From Shewanella sp. UCD-KL21 (GTDB lineage Bacteria > Pseudomonadota > Gammaproteobacteria > Enterobacterales > Shewanellaceae), in the NCBI RefSeq assembly GCF_001957135.1, contig NZ_MPHK01000003.1, positions 186,001-250,000 on the forward strand: DNA of 64,000 nt, written 5' to 3'. This document shows positions 1 through 7,598 of the stretch, one piece after another; positions within the stretch are counted from its first letter, which is position 1; each line of letters opens with the position of its first letter. Below the pieces are notes generated by a model. The model made no database searches and had not been told where the DNA came from. It worked only from the letters and a program-made list of their open reading frames with translations. A program made the position numbers and the translations under genes.

Positions 1-992
1 AAGTCTGGATTAGCCACAAAAGGTCGACCAAAGCCAATCATATCTGCCAATCCATCATTAATAGCCTGTTCTGCTTTGTCTGCGTTATAGCGACCTGCGT
101 AGATCAGCACGCCTTGAAAAGCATTGCGCATTGCACGTTTGAATGAGACGGGGGTATCTGGTGCATCATCCCAATCAACTTCAGCAATATGTAGGTACAC
201 AATATGATGTTTATTGAGTAACGCTGCAGCAGCGGTATAGGTCTCAATAGGGTTCGCATCAACAGTACCATTAAGGGTCGTTAAAGGTGCCAAGCGCACA
301 CCAACGCGATCTGCGCCAATGGCATCGACCATGGCAGTAACAACCTCATCAAGAAAACGCAGACGGTTTTCAAGACAGCCACCGTACTCATCAAAGCGAT
401 CATTCGCCTCTGAATCAATAAATTGGTTAATTAAATAACCATTAGCGGCATGCAGTTCAATGCCATCAAAACCTGCGTCAATGGCATTCAATGCGGCTTG
501 ACGGTAATCTTCAATCACTTGCTGAATATCGGCTTTTGTCATCACTCTGGGTTCTACCACATCAACAAAACCGGGCGCATCACTGCCGTTATCGACAAAG
601 ACTTTTACATTTTCTGCTTTTAGCGCGGATGAAGAAACGGGTTGTTCGCCACCGATATTATCTGGATGAGTCACTCGGCCTACATGCCATAACTGCGCAA
701 AAATCGCGCCTTGTTTGGCATGCACAGCGTCTGTCACTTTACGCCAACCAGAAATCTGCTCTGGTGTGTAAATACCTGGGGTCCACGCATAGCCTTTTGC
801 AGTAGCTGAAATTTGCGTGCCTTCAGACACAATCAATCCTGCACTGGCACGCTGAGCGTAATAGGTTGCCATCATGTCATTGGCGACATCACCAGGCTGA
901 CTGGCTCTTGAACGCGTCATCGGTGGCATGACAATGCGGTTTTTGAGTGTGAGTCCACCCAGCGTGAATGGTTGATATAGTGATAGTGACAT
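1..992 (-). CDS. Old Yellow Enzyme family FMN-dependent ene-reductase (NemA-like), C-terminus cut off by the window edge
   Basis: An open frame from an ATG at 992 runs off the left edge, giving about 330 N-terminal residues of a family usually near 360 long. The protein opens MSLSLYQPFTLGGLTLKNRI and carries typical OYE features: the active-site stretch ELHAANGYLINQF (His and Asn bind the substrate), the LWHVGR segment, and GFGRPFVANPDL near the cut end. Family members are soluble NADPH-dependent reductases of activated alkenes, nitro compounds and electrophiles such as N-ethylmaleimide. It lies downstream of a LysR regulator on the same strand, separated by about 115 bp that contain a likely LysR operator. 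I infer induction by reactive electrophiles. Closest named relative is NemA, but Shewanella carries several OYE paralogues, so I give no symbol. Confidence 0.93.
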   Translation of the reverse strand, partial: MSLSLYQPFTLGGLTLKNRIVMPPMTRSRASQPGDVANDMMATYYAQRASAGLIVSEGTQISATAKGYAWTPGIYTPEQISGWRKVTDAVHAKQGAIFAQLWHVGRVTHPDNIGGEQPVSSSALKAENVKVFVDNGSDAPGFVDVVEPRVMTKADIQQVIEDYRQAALNAIDAGFDGIELHAANGYLINQFIDSEANDRFDEYGGCLENRLRFLDEVVTAMVDAIGADRVGVRLAPLTTLNGTVDANPIETYTAAAALLNKHHIVYLHIAEVDWDDAPDTPVSFKRAMRNAFQGVLIYAGRYNADKAEQAINDGLADMIGFGRPFVANPD

Positions 993-1061
993 AGTTGAGC
1001 CCTCTTCATTTGATAGGGGCATACTAGCAAATCAATCACCAATCATTTATAGCAATAAAGG

Positions 1062-1089
1062 CAAATAATATTTGTAGAAATTGCAATAA
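1062..1089 (-). promoter_or_regulatory. Probable LysR operator ahead of the OYE gene
   Basis: Read on the minus strand the element is TTATTGCA, six bases, then ACAAATATTATTTG. A near-copy with identical internal spacing lies at 2027-2054 in front of the MFS gene. About 23 of 28 positions match. It contains the palindrome CAAAT-N3-ATTTG and ends about 70 bp upstream of the OYE start codon. An extended -10-like TGCTATAAA follows it towards the gene. LysR proteins usually bind such imperfect dyads near -35 and beyond. Confidence 0.6.
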
Positions 1090-1107
1090 TTGGCTTGTTT
1101 AAGCGGA

Positions 1108-1989
1108 TTACAGGGTTAGCTTTGGCTTTATAAAATCAATAAAAGCAGAAATCCGCTTGGCCACAGAAGAAGTCTTATAATACACCGCGTTGACTTGCTC
1201 TCTTCTTGGGTGGCTGATTTTTTCGCTCTCCAGCAGCGAGATTAAACGTCCTTCGGCAATATCTTTATTCACCATAAACCCTGATAGGCATGCAATGCCA
1301 TTTCCTGCCAACACAATTTGTCGAATGGTTTCGCCATTACTTGATGACATCAAAGCGTCTAGTTGGGTAAAACCTTTTAAAGGCCAGTCATTCAAAATCT
1401 TGGGGGCGACAAATCCAATGAGATTATGCTGAGCAAGATCGCTGGTTTTAGTCGGCAGCCCCCGTTTTGATATATATTCTGGCGAAGCCACAATATACAA
1501 GGGGCTTCGACCCAGCGACCGAGCATGTAAGGTCGAATCGCTCAACGTACCAATACGGATTGCTAAATCGGTTTTCTTTTCTAGCAAATCCACAATGCCT
1601 TCATTGGAGGTTATTTCTAGCTCAATATCGGGATAGGCTCGATTAAATGACTGCACCAATGGCACCAGTTGGTGAAACACAAACGGACTAGCCGCGTCGA
1701 CACGTAAACGGCCTTTGGGCAATTCCCCACGGGAAATAATATCTTCTTCCGCCTGCTGTAATTGCATTAACCCCACTCGCACTGAGTCAATGAACTGGCG
1801 TCCTTCATCGGTTAATTCAATACGTCTGGTGGTTCGGTTTAAAATAGTGACCCCAAGTTGGCTCTCCACTTTACTGACCGCTCTGGATACTCGCGCGACT
1901 TGTATATCTAGGCTCTCTGCTGCCGCTGAAAAACCTCCGGTATCGACTACAGCTAGTAAAATGGCTAAATCATCAGATTTTGTTCGCAT
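1108..1989 (-). CDS. LysR-family transcriptional regulator
   Basis: A 293-residue protein counted from the ATG at 1989; an in-frame ATG exists at 2013, but the LysR helix-turn-helix begins naturally with MRTKSDDLAILLAVVDTGGF. The N-terminal winged HTH spans about residues 5-65 (GGFSAAAESLDIQVARVSRAVSKVE), followed by a periplasmic-binding-protein-like effector domain from about 90 onward. It belongs to the common CrgA/DsdC-like group of LysR proteins that regulate neighbouring oxidoreductase and efflux genes. It is divergent from the MFS gene and upstream of the OYE gene, and both carry a shared 28-bp element. One copy overlaps this gene's own likely promoter, so autoregulation is expected. 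The effector is unknown. Confidence 0.92.
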   Translation of the reverse strand: MRTKSDDLAILLAVVDTGGFSAAAESLDIQVARVSRAVSKVESQLGVTILNRTTRRIELTDEGRQFIDSVRVGLMQLQQAEEDIISRGELPKGRLRVDAASPFVFHQLVPLVQSFNRAYPDIELEITSNEGIVDLLEKKTDLAIRIGTLSDSTLHARSLGRSPLYIVASPEYISKRGLPTKTSDLAQHNLIGFVAPKILNDWPLKGFTQLDALMSSSNGETIRQIVLAGNGIACLSGFMVNKDIAEGRLISLLESEKISHPRREQVNAVYYKTSSVAKRISAFIDFIKPKLTL

Positions 1990-2026
1990 GCTATTGCCCT
2001 CAATTTTATCCACTCGCTCATTAGCT

Positions 2027-2054
2027 TTATTGCATTTATAACAAATATCATTTG
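2027..2054 (+). promoter_or_regulatory. Probable LysR operator between the LysR and MFS genes
   Basis: The plus strand reads TTATTGCA, six bases, ACAAATATCATTTG. It contains the perfect dyad ACAAAT-ATC-ATTTGT at 2041-2055. It matches the element at 1062-1089 in sequence, spacing and orientation relative to the downstream target. On the minus strand it includes a TATAAA that could be the LysR gene's own -10, fitting autorepression. Confidence 0.6.
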
Positions 2055-2181
2055 TAAAAACCTCTGTTTTTCACAAAACATCTTTAATGCAAAATGCACC
2101 CCATCAATTAACAACGCGACTGCATAGCGACCAATACATCGGCTATTGCTGGTCATTTTCAAACAACAGAGAGTAAATATT

Positions 2182-3348
2182 ATGCCTTTAGCACTTCTCG
2201 CATTGACGCTCAGCGCCTTTGCTATTGGAACAACGGAGTTTGTGATCGTGGGGCTACTCCCGACCATGGCCTCCGACTTAAATGTATCACTACCTTCAGC
2301 AGGCTTACTGGTTAGCCTTTATGCACTTGGTGTTGCCATTGGTGCCCCGGTTTTAACGGCTTTAACAGGAAAGTGGAATCGTAAACACGTATTGATTACC
2401 GTCATGTCACTGTTTGTTGTCGGTAACTTAATAGCATGGCAAGCACCTGGATATAACACCTTGATTGTCGCTCGTATTTTGACGGGTTTAGCCCATGGTG
2501 TATTTTTCTCAATTGGTTCAACCATTGCTACAGGTTTAGTGCCCAAAGAAAAAGCCGCAAGCGCCATTGCGATTATGTTCACTGGTTTAACCGTGGCGTT
2601 AGTCACAGGCGTGCCCCTTGGGACTTTCATTGGTCAAACCTTTGGCTGGCAATCAACCTTCTTAATCGTTGCGCTATTAGGTTTAATCGCATTAATTGGT
2701 AGTGCTTTCTTAGTACCCAATAACTTAAAACAACCTGCCGCAGCTAAGCTTTCATCGCAGCTTAAGGTATTAACTCAACCTCGATTGTTACTGGTTTATG
2801 CGATTACTGCACTGGGTTATGGTGGCACATTTACAGCATTCACTTTCCTTGCTCCGATTTTGCAGCAAGAAACTGGCTTTAGTGCTAATGCAATTAGTTT
2901 AATTATGTTGGTTTATGGTGTATCAGTTGCGATTGGTAACATTTGGGGCGGAAAAATGGCCGATAAAATGGGCCCAATAAAAGCCCTTACCATTATTTTT
3001 ACTGGTCTTGCTGCTGTGCTTATCGTGTTCAATTTTACCGCCGTTAACCCTATCGCCGCGGTAGCTACGATTTTAGTTTGGGGAGCATTTGCATTCGGTA
3101 ATGTTCCTGGTTTACAAGTATATGTAGTGAAACTTGCTGAAAAATATACACCAGATGCAGTGGATGTTGCTTCAGGTTTAAACATCGCAGCTTTTAACGT
3201 TGGTATTGCACTTGGTTCATGGGGCGGAGGGATGATTGTCGCTGAAGCTGGCTTAATGCATACACCTTGGGTCGGTGCGGTAGTGGTACTGATAGCGCTT
3301 GCTTTGACCCGCTTTAGTGGTCGCCTTGATAAGCGTGCAGAAAGTTAG
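2182..3348 (+). CDS. MFS efflux transporter, DHA1 family (AraJ/YdhP-like)
   Basis: A 388-residue membrane protein starting at the ATG at 2182 (MPLALLALTLSAFAIGTTEF); an upstream in-frame ATG at 2146 would add a polar extension unlike the family. It has about twelve hydrophobic segments. The first contains the GTTEF signature typical of the AraJ/YdhP/YdhP-like drug-proton antiporters, and loop 2-3 has a degenerate motif A around TGKWNRKH. Proton-driven export of small organic molecules across the inner membrane is expected; the substrate cannot be read from sequence. It is divergent from the LysR gene and preceded by the shared operator, so it is probably co-induced with the OYE gene. A strong hairpin terminator follows. 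Confidence 0.9.
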   Translation: MPLALLALTLSAFAIGTTEFVIVGLLPTMASDLNVSLPSAGLLVSLYALGVAIGAPVLTALTGKWNRKHVLITVMSLFVVGNLIAWQAPGYNTLIVARILTGLAHGVFFSIGSTIATGLVPKEKAASAIAIMFTGLTVALVTGVPLGTFIGQTFGWQSTFLIVALLGLIALIGSAFLVPNNLKQPAAAKLSSQLKVLTQPRLLLVYAITALGYGGTFTAFTFLAPILQQETGFSANAISLIMLVYGVSVAIGNIWGGKMADKMGPIKALTIIFTGLAAVLIVFNFTAVNPIAAVATILVWGAFAFGNVPGLQVYVVKLAEKYTPDAVDVASGLNIAAFNVGIALGSWGGGMIVAEAGLMHTPWVGAVVVLIALALTRFSGRLDKRAES

Positions 3349-3396
3349 TGATATAAAAAGAGTATTGATGAAATAAACATGATTCTTACTCTTAGA

Positions 3397-3428
3397 GCTG
3401 GTCAATGCCGCCGCATTGGCCAGCTTTT
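3397..3428 (+). terminator. Rho-independent terminator of the MFS gene
   Basis: A 12-bp GC-rich stem (GCTGGTCAATGC with GCATTGGCCAGC, one G-T wobble) with a CGCC loop is followed by TTTT. It lies 48 bp after the MFS stop. Confidence 0.8.
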
Positions 3429-3482
3429 CGCAACTGATATTGTTTGGTATTAGACAAGATTGAAACTGATAAGAGGCATTCA

Positions 3483-4175
3483 ATGAAAACCGTTTTTATT
3501 ACTGGAGCAAATCGTGGCTTAGGACTAGAGCTTGCAAAGCAATATGCACAGCGTCAATACAAGGTCATCGCTTGTTGTCGCGATATTGATTCAGCGCATG
3601 AGTTAACCCTGTTAGCACAGCAGTATTCAAGCATTTGCCCTTATGCGTTAGATGTTAGTCATGAAACAGATATTCTCGCTTTAACTGAGGTATTTAAAGA
3701 GCAACCTATTGATGTGCTTATTCATAACGCAGGGGTGAGTGGTGAAGGATGTGACAACTTAGGCAATATGGATCAGCAAGGATGGGTCGAGGTGTTAAAG
3801 GTTAATACCATTGCGCCAATGTTAATCACGCAGGCCTTACTCAATAATATTCTCGCAGGCCAAGATAAAACCATTATCGGGATGACTTCAATACTGGCCA
3901 GCATAGATGATAACCGCTCTGGAGGCCGATACAGCTATCGAGCATCAAAAGCAGCACTTAATCAAATTATTAAATCATTGGCCTGTGAGCTATCGGGCTC
4001 TGGGGTAAAAACCATGGCCATTCATCCGGGCTGGGTGCAAACCGATATGGGCGGCAAAGACGGCAAGTTGACAGCAGAAGAAAGTATCAAGGGAATGCTT
4101 AATGTTATTGATAATTTAAAAGCCAAACACTCAGGTTCATTTTTTGTTTACGATGGCACTCAACTGCCATGGTAA
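3483..4175 (+). CDS. Short-chain dehydrogenase/reductase (C-factor/CsgA-like)
   Basis: A 230-residue Rossmann protein. The start at 3483 (MKTVFITGANRGLGLELAK) is preceded by an AAGAGG ribosome site and places the nucleotide-binding TGANRGLG at residues 6-13. The NAG motif (IHNAGVSG) and catalytic YSYRASK (YxxxK) are present, as expected for classical SDRs. It resembles the carbonyl-reductase/C-factor group, cytoplasmic NAD(P)H-dependent reductases of carbonyl compounds. It is downstream of the MFS terminator, so probably a separate transcription unit, though its position beside an OYE and exporter hints at a shared role in handling reactive carbonyls. The substrate is unknown. Confidence 0.9.
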   Translation: MKTVFITGANRGLGLELAKQYAQRQYKVIACCRDIDSAHELTLLAQQYSSICPYALDVSHETDILALTEVFKEQPIDVLIHNAGVSGEGCDNLGNMDQQGWVEVLKVNTIAPMLITQALLNNILAGQDKTIIGMTSILASIDDNRSGGRYSYRASKAALNQIIKSLACELSGSGVKTMAIHPGWVQTDMGGKDGKLTAEESIKGMLNVIDNLKAKHSGSFFVYDGTQLPW

Positions 4176-4215
4176 ATCGGCTATTTACGTAACTTACACC
4201 TTCTGAGGCTAGAAA

Positions 4216-4338
4216 ATGCTATTCACCTTTATGATTTTAATGCTCTTTTTTATTGCTTTGTTCGGCTGCTATATGCAAAAAGTATCTTACGATATTTCTC
4301 AAATTGATTGGACGTGGGAAGGCGATGAATACCTATGA
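4216..4338 (+). CDS. Candidate 40-residue single-pass membrane protein
   Basis: An ATG at 4216 opens a 40-codon frame ending at TGA 4336-4338. The first 20 residues (MLFTFMILMLFFIALFGCYM) are strongly hydrophobic and followed by a short acidic tail ending DWTWEGDEYL. A CTGAGG sequence 9-10 bp upstream could serve as ribosome site. It starts 40 bp after the SDR stop on the same strand and could be cotranscribed. A hairpin follows at once. The hydrophobic/acidic layout is that of a real small membrane protein, but I recognise no family and coding status is not proven. Confidence 0.45.
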   Translation: MLFTFMILMLFFIALFGCYMQKVSYDISQIDWTWEGDEYL

Positions 4339-4712
4339 TTTGGTATTGTCTAGATAAAAGCTTCCAATACCAAGTTGTGATTTTTGGAAGCTTTCCGCAT
4401 TAAAGCCCGATGAAATGCTAACATCTTAGGGGATTAATTATTTTATTAGCAGTCACTATATAACTGAAAAAACTCTAAGCACATTATAAAATCGATGGAA
4501 AATTTTCGGACAAAATCTGATACAGATTAAGTTAGTTAACGGACAAGTAGCGTAAAGGTGTTACGGCCATCAACTTTATAATTGATTTATATTGGCTCAA
4601 TTACTGAAGGTCATCACTTCAATCTAATCCATTGCCTGCCGCAGGTGGGAGGATAGGATATACATATCTCAATTTAAAGGCCTGCTGGTCTTGGTACGGT
4701 TATAACCATGCG
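4339..4712. other. Gene-poor spacer
   Basis: Apart from the hairpin at 4357-4394 I see no supported gene, RNA or repeat in this stretch. All frames are broken by stops. It lies downstream of genes on both sides (convergent), so no promoter is needed here. Confidence 0.5.
4357..4394 (+). terminator. Hairpin after the small membrane ORF
   Basis: Perfect 11-bp arms AAAGCTTCCAA / TTGGAAGCTTT are separated by 16 bases. No clear T-tract follows on the plus strand, so it may be a weak terminator or an RNA-stabilising hairpin. Confidence 0.4.
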
Positions 4713-5171
4713 CTATTCTGAATACTTCCTAATGACAGACACCTTGCCGTCTTCTATTTCTAATACTTCCATAGTGTCGTAGCTCTGATGCATCATTTCT
4801 TTAGTTTGAGGATGAATACCACTGCTTTTAGTTGAGTAAGTAATAACAACGACGTTATAACTTGGCACAACCTGTAAAAGTTCGGCTGAATAATCTACAT
4901 GGGAGCCCAGGTAATACGACATTCCATTTCGCATGCTGTTTTTTCCATCCGATAAGCGAGAATCGTCTGGAGCATAAGGTAGGTGTTGGTGTCCTATATC
5001 ATCTTTTAAAAATGACAAATAATGTTCTAGGTCCTGTTTAGTTGCATTTGGTGTTTGGGTAGCTTTCCATGCTGAAAAGTAAGATTTTCCAAACTCTGTT
5101 AAATCAATTTCATCTGCATTAATTGACATAGATACCGAAAGGAATAACAAAAATAAAAACAGTCTTTTCAA
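4713..5171 (-). CDS. Exported SnoaL/NTF2-like protein of unknown function
   Basis: A 152-residue protein with a clear signal peptide (MKRLFLFLLFLSVSMSINA, cleavage likely near residue 19) preceded by a good GGAGG-type ribosome site. The mature part has the spacing of NTF2/SnoaL-like domains: an N-terminal helix with SYFSAWKA, a stretch on a time-limited helix LEHYLSFLKDDIGH, and C-terminal strands ending DGKVSVIRKYSE, which resembles the 'IVRWREYWD'-type last strand of these folds. Such domains are cone-shaped pockets with enzymatic or binding roles. Periplasmic location is inferred. The gene stands alone; no partner is apparent. Confidence 0.7.
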   Translation of the reverse strand: MKRLFLFLLFLSVSMSINADEIDLTEFGKSYFSAWKATQTPNATKQDLEHYLSFLKDDIGHQHLPYAPDDSRLSDGKNSMRNGMSYYLGSHVDYSAELLQVVPSYNVVVITYSTKSSGIHPQTKEMMHQSYDTMEVLEIEDGKVSVIRKYSE

Positions 5172-5653
5172 AATAACCTCCTATGTTAATTTGGGAGTCA
5201 GGCCCCAATAATGGGTCAGAATTGCCCGTGTAGTAGCAAATTTAACCCTTATTAGTCCTGCTTAATTGGCTTGATATAAGCTACTGGCAAAACAATATTT
5301 TTAGGTTTTAAACCAAACAAAAACCTTAAGTTACTAAAAGGTTTAATAATGAACCAGCAAATTACGCTAGTAACTAAAAATGATAAAGCGAAAAGATAAA
5401 AAAGCTTGATATTGCAGTTAAAGGCTGTGACAGCTTACCTAAGTTAATTGTTATCGACTCAGTTCACTATTGCTATTAAATATGAGCTGCTGGTAATTAG
5501 CAAACTAATTTTTGAGTTATAAACTTTTAGCAAACTAGTCTCTGCCATTAACAGTCCGCTAGCAAGTTACTATCTAACTTGAAAGGGACAAGGTAGCTCT
5601 AAGAAGTCTAAACAACTGCTATAGTTAAGTTTGCTGACCAATATATAGGTGAC
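5172..5653. other. AT-rich spacer between divergent secreted-protein genes
   Basis: This 482-bp region must hold promoters for both flanking genes. I see only short stop-laden frames, including a 15-codon one at 5349 without a ribosome site, and no structured RNA I can name. AGCAAACTA-like words recur near 5500 and 5530 but form no ordered repeat. Confidence 0.5.
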
Positions 5654-6046
5654 ATGATGAAATCGAAACTACTGATGTTATTAAGCGCGATGTTGTTGTT
5701 CATTGCTAGTCATTCCTATGCTGAGGATGGTTATCAGATAAATACATCAACCAGCAGCACGTTTATTAAAGCGTATCCACTTGATAATAATCAAACCCTA
5801 GTGATTGCAGAAGGGCGGCTTGAACCACGCTCAATCGGTACGATGAGTGTAAAATTATATGCTGACTTGATAGTGGGGGACTTTATTGATGGGCTGATTA
5901 TTGCCCGAGATGGCAGCATATTGTCGGTGGCTATTGAGTCTGAACCGCTTCGCAAAATAACCATTACCACAGTAACTGCGGGTAGCGGTAATTATGAAAA
6001 CACGCAGCTGGTTTGTATCAATAATGACAGCTTGTCATTATGCTAA
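5654..6046 (+). CDS. Small exported protein of unknown function
   Basis: A 130-residue protein with two adjacent ATG codons (5654 and 5657) behind an AGGTGA ribosome site; the second may be the true start. Residues 1-23 form a signal peptide ending SHSYA, followed by a mature domain of about 105 residues rich in beta-strand-forming sequence. Two cysteines near the C-terminus (LVCINNDSLSLC) could form a disulfide in the periplasm. I recognise no family. A strong terminator follows, so this is a single-gene unit. Confidence 0.7.
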   Translation: MMKSKLLMLLSAMLLFIASHSYAEDGYQINTSTSSTFIKAYPLDNNQTLVIAEGRLEPRSIGTMSVKLYADLIVGDFIDGLIIARDGSILSVAIESEPLRKITITTVTAGSGNYENTQLVCINNDSLSLC

Positions 6047-6108
6047 TAGGGCATTCACGGCCTTTTTTCCTATGTTGTATTCAATAAATAAATGAATGAA
6101 TAAATAAC

Positions 6109-6134
6109 CAAAAAGCCACTTAAAGTGGCTTTTA
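6109..6134 (+). terminator. Terminator of the small exported protein gene
   Basis: AAAAGCCACTT / AAGTGGCTTTT form an 11-bp stem with a short loop, followed by TTATT. It could act in both directions because an A-run precedes it. Confidence 0.75.
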
Positions 6135-6151
6135 TTGTGTGGTGACATACA

Positions 6152-6198
6152 TTTTAGCAGTCTTGTTAATTTAAGTTTTTAGCAGCCTTGTTAATTTA
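6152..6198. repeat. Two tandem copies of a 22-bp word, period 25
   Basis: TTTTAGCAGtCTTGTTAATTTA at 6152-6173 is repeated with one change (c for t) at 6177-6198. It lies between a terminator and the stop codon of the next, convergent gene. It looks like a recent local duplication. Confidence 0.7.
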
Positions 6199-6229
6199 AC
6201 AAGTCAAAGGCACACTAACCAATAAGCCT

Positions 6230-6574
6230 CTAACTCATCCAGTAAAGCCCTAAGCTTGCTAAACAGGCGAGTAATACACTGGCTTCAAAAATAATTTTAC
6301 TGCTTAACAGCTTGGTTTTACCTTCTTTCAAATTGGCAATCAATTCGTTTTGCTTGTACACCCGACAGGTAAGCTGTTCTGTTTGGGGATCAATAAGCAA
6401 TTGCAACATGCAAGGGTTGCCATTTTGTAGCTTAATTTGGTGAGTACTGCGCTGACCAAAGTTAATTTTGCTTGAAACCACTTTGTCGTTAACTAATACT
6501 CGCTCAACACCACTCCAGTCACTGGCATGCAACTCAATTTTCTCTTGATTCAGCTGATATGTAAAACTTGTCAT
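6230..6574 (-). CDS. Conserved-looking protein with a C-terminal membrane anchor
   Basis: A 114-residue protein. Residues 1-85 are a beta-rich soluble part (repeated strand-like segments such as KIELHASDWSGVERVLVNDK and HQIKLQNGNPCMLQLLID). Residues about 92-113 are a hydrophobic tail (KIIFEASVLLACLASLGLYWM), so it is probably tail-anchored in the inner membrane with the globular part in the cytoplasm. The ribosome site GGAGTAGGTC precedes the ATG. I recognise no family. It is a lone gene. Confidence 0.7.
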   Translation of the reverse strand: MTSFTYQLNQEKIELHASDWSGVERVLVNDKVVSSKINFGQRSTHQIKLQNGNPCMLQLLIDPQTEQLTCRVYKQNELIANLKEGKTKLLSSKIIFEASVLLACLASLGLYWMS

Positions 6575-6826
6575 GACCTACTCCTTGGCTGCTAAAGCTA
6601 CCTTAAGATAAGCAGACAAATATGACGTTTTCCAGTTTATCAGATGAACTATTTTTGAATCTTAGACTATGTACTTGTTGAAATAAGGAAAATATTTTTT
6701 ATTTCAAAAGCTGACAATACTTGTATATTCGGCGCAATACAGGGACCACCCTTGAGATCGGTAATGATTTTAACCTCAAGGGGCAAATAAGTGCAGAGTG
6801 ACAAACCAGCAATCACTAGATGTATT

Positions 6827-7249
6827 TTAAGCGGCGCTGCAGCCTAAATGACAATAATGGGATAGTAGATCTCGCCAGCTTACGATTCCAATAAGCTGCT
6901 GGTGTTTAAGTACCGGTAAACAAGTAATACCTTCAGTTAGTAATATTTGTGAGGCTTGTTCAATTGATATATCTGGCCCAACGGTGATCGGATGGTGTGA
7001 CATTACCTGATGGACCCGTTTTTGTAGTGTATCAATGTCGCGGGTTAACTCTGCAGCTGTGCCTAAATTAGGACTTATGGCGTTAAATAAATCTTTTCGT
7101 GATAAAACACCAGCAACTTGATTATGCTCATCCTTCACCACTAAATGATGAAACGGCATATTATCAAAAATGTTTTTAGCGATAGTTATTCTGTCATCCA
7201 TTTCAACAGTGACAACTCGAGGACTCATTACATGTTCAATTGTTTTCAT
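6827..7249 (-). CDS. Two-CBS-domain protein
   Basis: A 140-residue cytoplasmic protein made of a tandem CBS pair. The first domain (about 5-65) starts VMSPRVVTVEMDDRI and ends VAGVLSRKDLFNAI; the second (about 80-135) starts QVMSHHPITVGPDISI and ends LIGIVSWRDLLSHY. Each carries the typical G-[IV]-[LV]-S-x-[RK]-D-L motif that binds adenine nucleotides between the domains. Such stand-alone CBS pairs are energy-status or ligand sensors; the partner is unknown. The ribosome site GGGAGGAAGCG is strong. It is monocistronic, with a spacer and the ldh terminator upstream. Confidence 0.9.
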   Translation of the reverse strand: MKTIEHVMSPRVVTVEMDDRITIAKNIFDNMPFHHLVVKDEHNQVAGVLSRKDLFNAISPNLGTAAELTRDIDTLQKRVHQVMSHHPITVGPDISIEQASQILLTEGITCLPVLKHQQLIGIVSWRDLLSHYCHLGCSAA

Positions 7250-7379
7250 CGCTTCCTCCCATTCCTTTATTAAGTTATATCAGACAATTGCAGCGACAAC
7301 AAATATCAAACAAAGATGCAGTTTATGGGGGTTAATTCAGCCACTTTGAGGTGTAAAGTGCAACGCTTCAAGGCTTATT

Positions 7380-7424
7380 TCTGAGTTAGAGGTGAGTAAA
7401 AGGTGAGTTAAAGCTGAGTTTAAA
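7380..7424. repeat. Four imperfect tandem copies of an 11-bp word
   Basis: The words CTGAGTTAGA, GGTGAGTAAAA, GGTGAGTTAAA and GCTGAGTTTAA follow one another. The common core is TGAGT followed by T/A bases. It is intergenic, upstream of the CBS gene and downstream of the leucine dehydrogenase gene. Confidence 0.55.
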
Positions 7425-7506
7425 CAGGAATTGTCAGATAAGTTTTAAATTGAGATTAAAGATGGCTATAAAGGTGATTTATTGACCCGTCAGAGGGCGG
7501 AAACAA

Positions 7507-7533
7507 AAAGAGCACCTTAAATAGGTGCTCTTT
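7507..7533 (-). terminator. Terminator of the leucine dehydrogenase gene
   Basis: An 11-bp stem AAAGAGCACCT / AGGTGCTCTTT with a TAAAT loop. On the minus strand it is followed by a T-rich tract. It lies 65 bp after the gene's stop. Confidence 0.8.
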
Positions 7534-7598
7534 AGCAATCAATGCTCGTTTAAGTATTTTTACTTATTCGGCTGTTATTAAATCAACTGCGCTAACAG

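Larger units (their letters stand above)
7250..7598. other. Spacer with a short tandem repeat and the leucine dehydrogenase terminator
   Basis: About 350 bp without a gene. It contains an imperfect 11-bp repeat at 7380-7424 and a terminator at 7507-7533. The part just above 7249 should contain the CBS gene promoter, which I cannot place with confidence. Confidence 0.5.

Noticed and set aside
491..805. Plus-strand open frame of 104 codons
   Set aside because: It lies entirely antisense to the OYE gene, has a cysteine/histidine-rich composition unlike real proteins and no ribosome site.
1965..2267. Minus-strand 100-codon frame across the LysR-MFS gap
   Set aside because: It overlaps the starts of both divergent genes and the shared operator, and reads as non-protein-like sequence.
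5349..5396. 15-codon frame MNQQITLVTKNDKAK
   Set aside because: Too short, no ribosome site, no support from neighbours.
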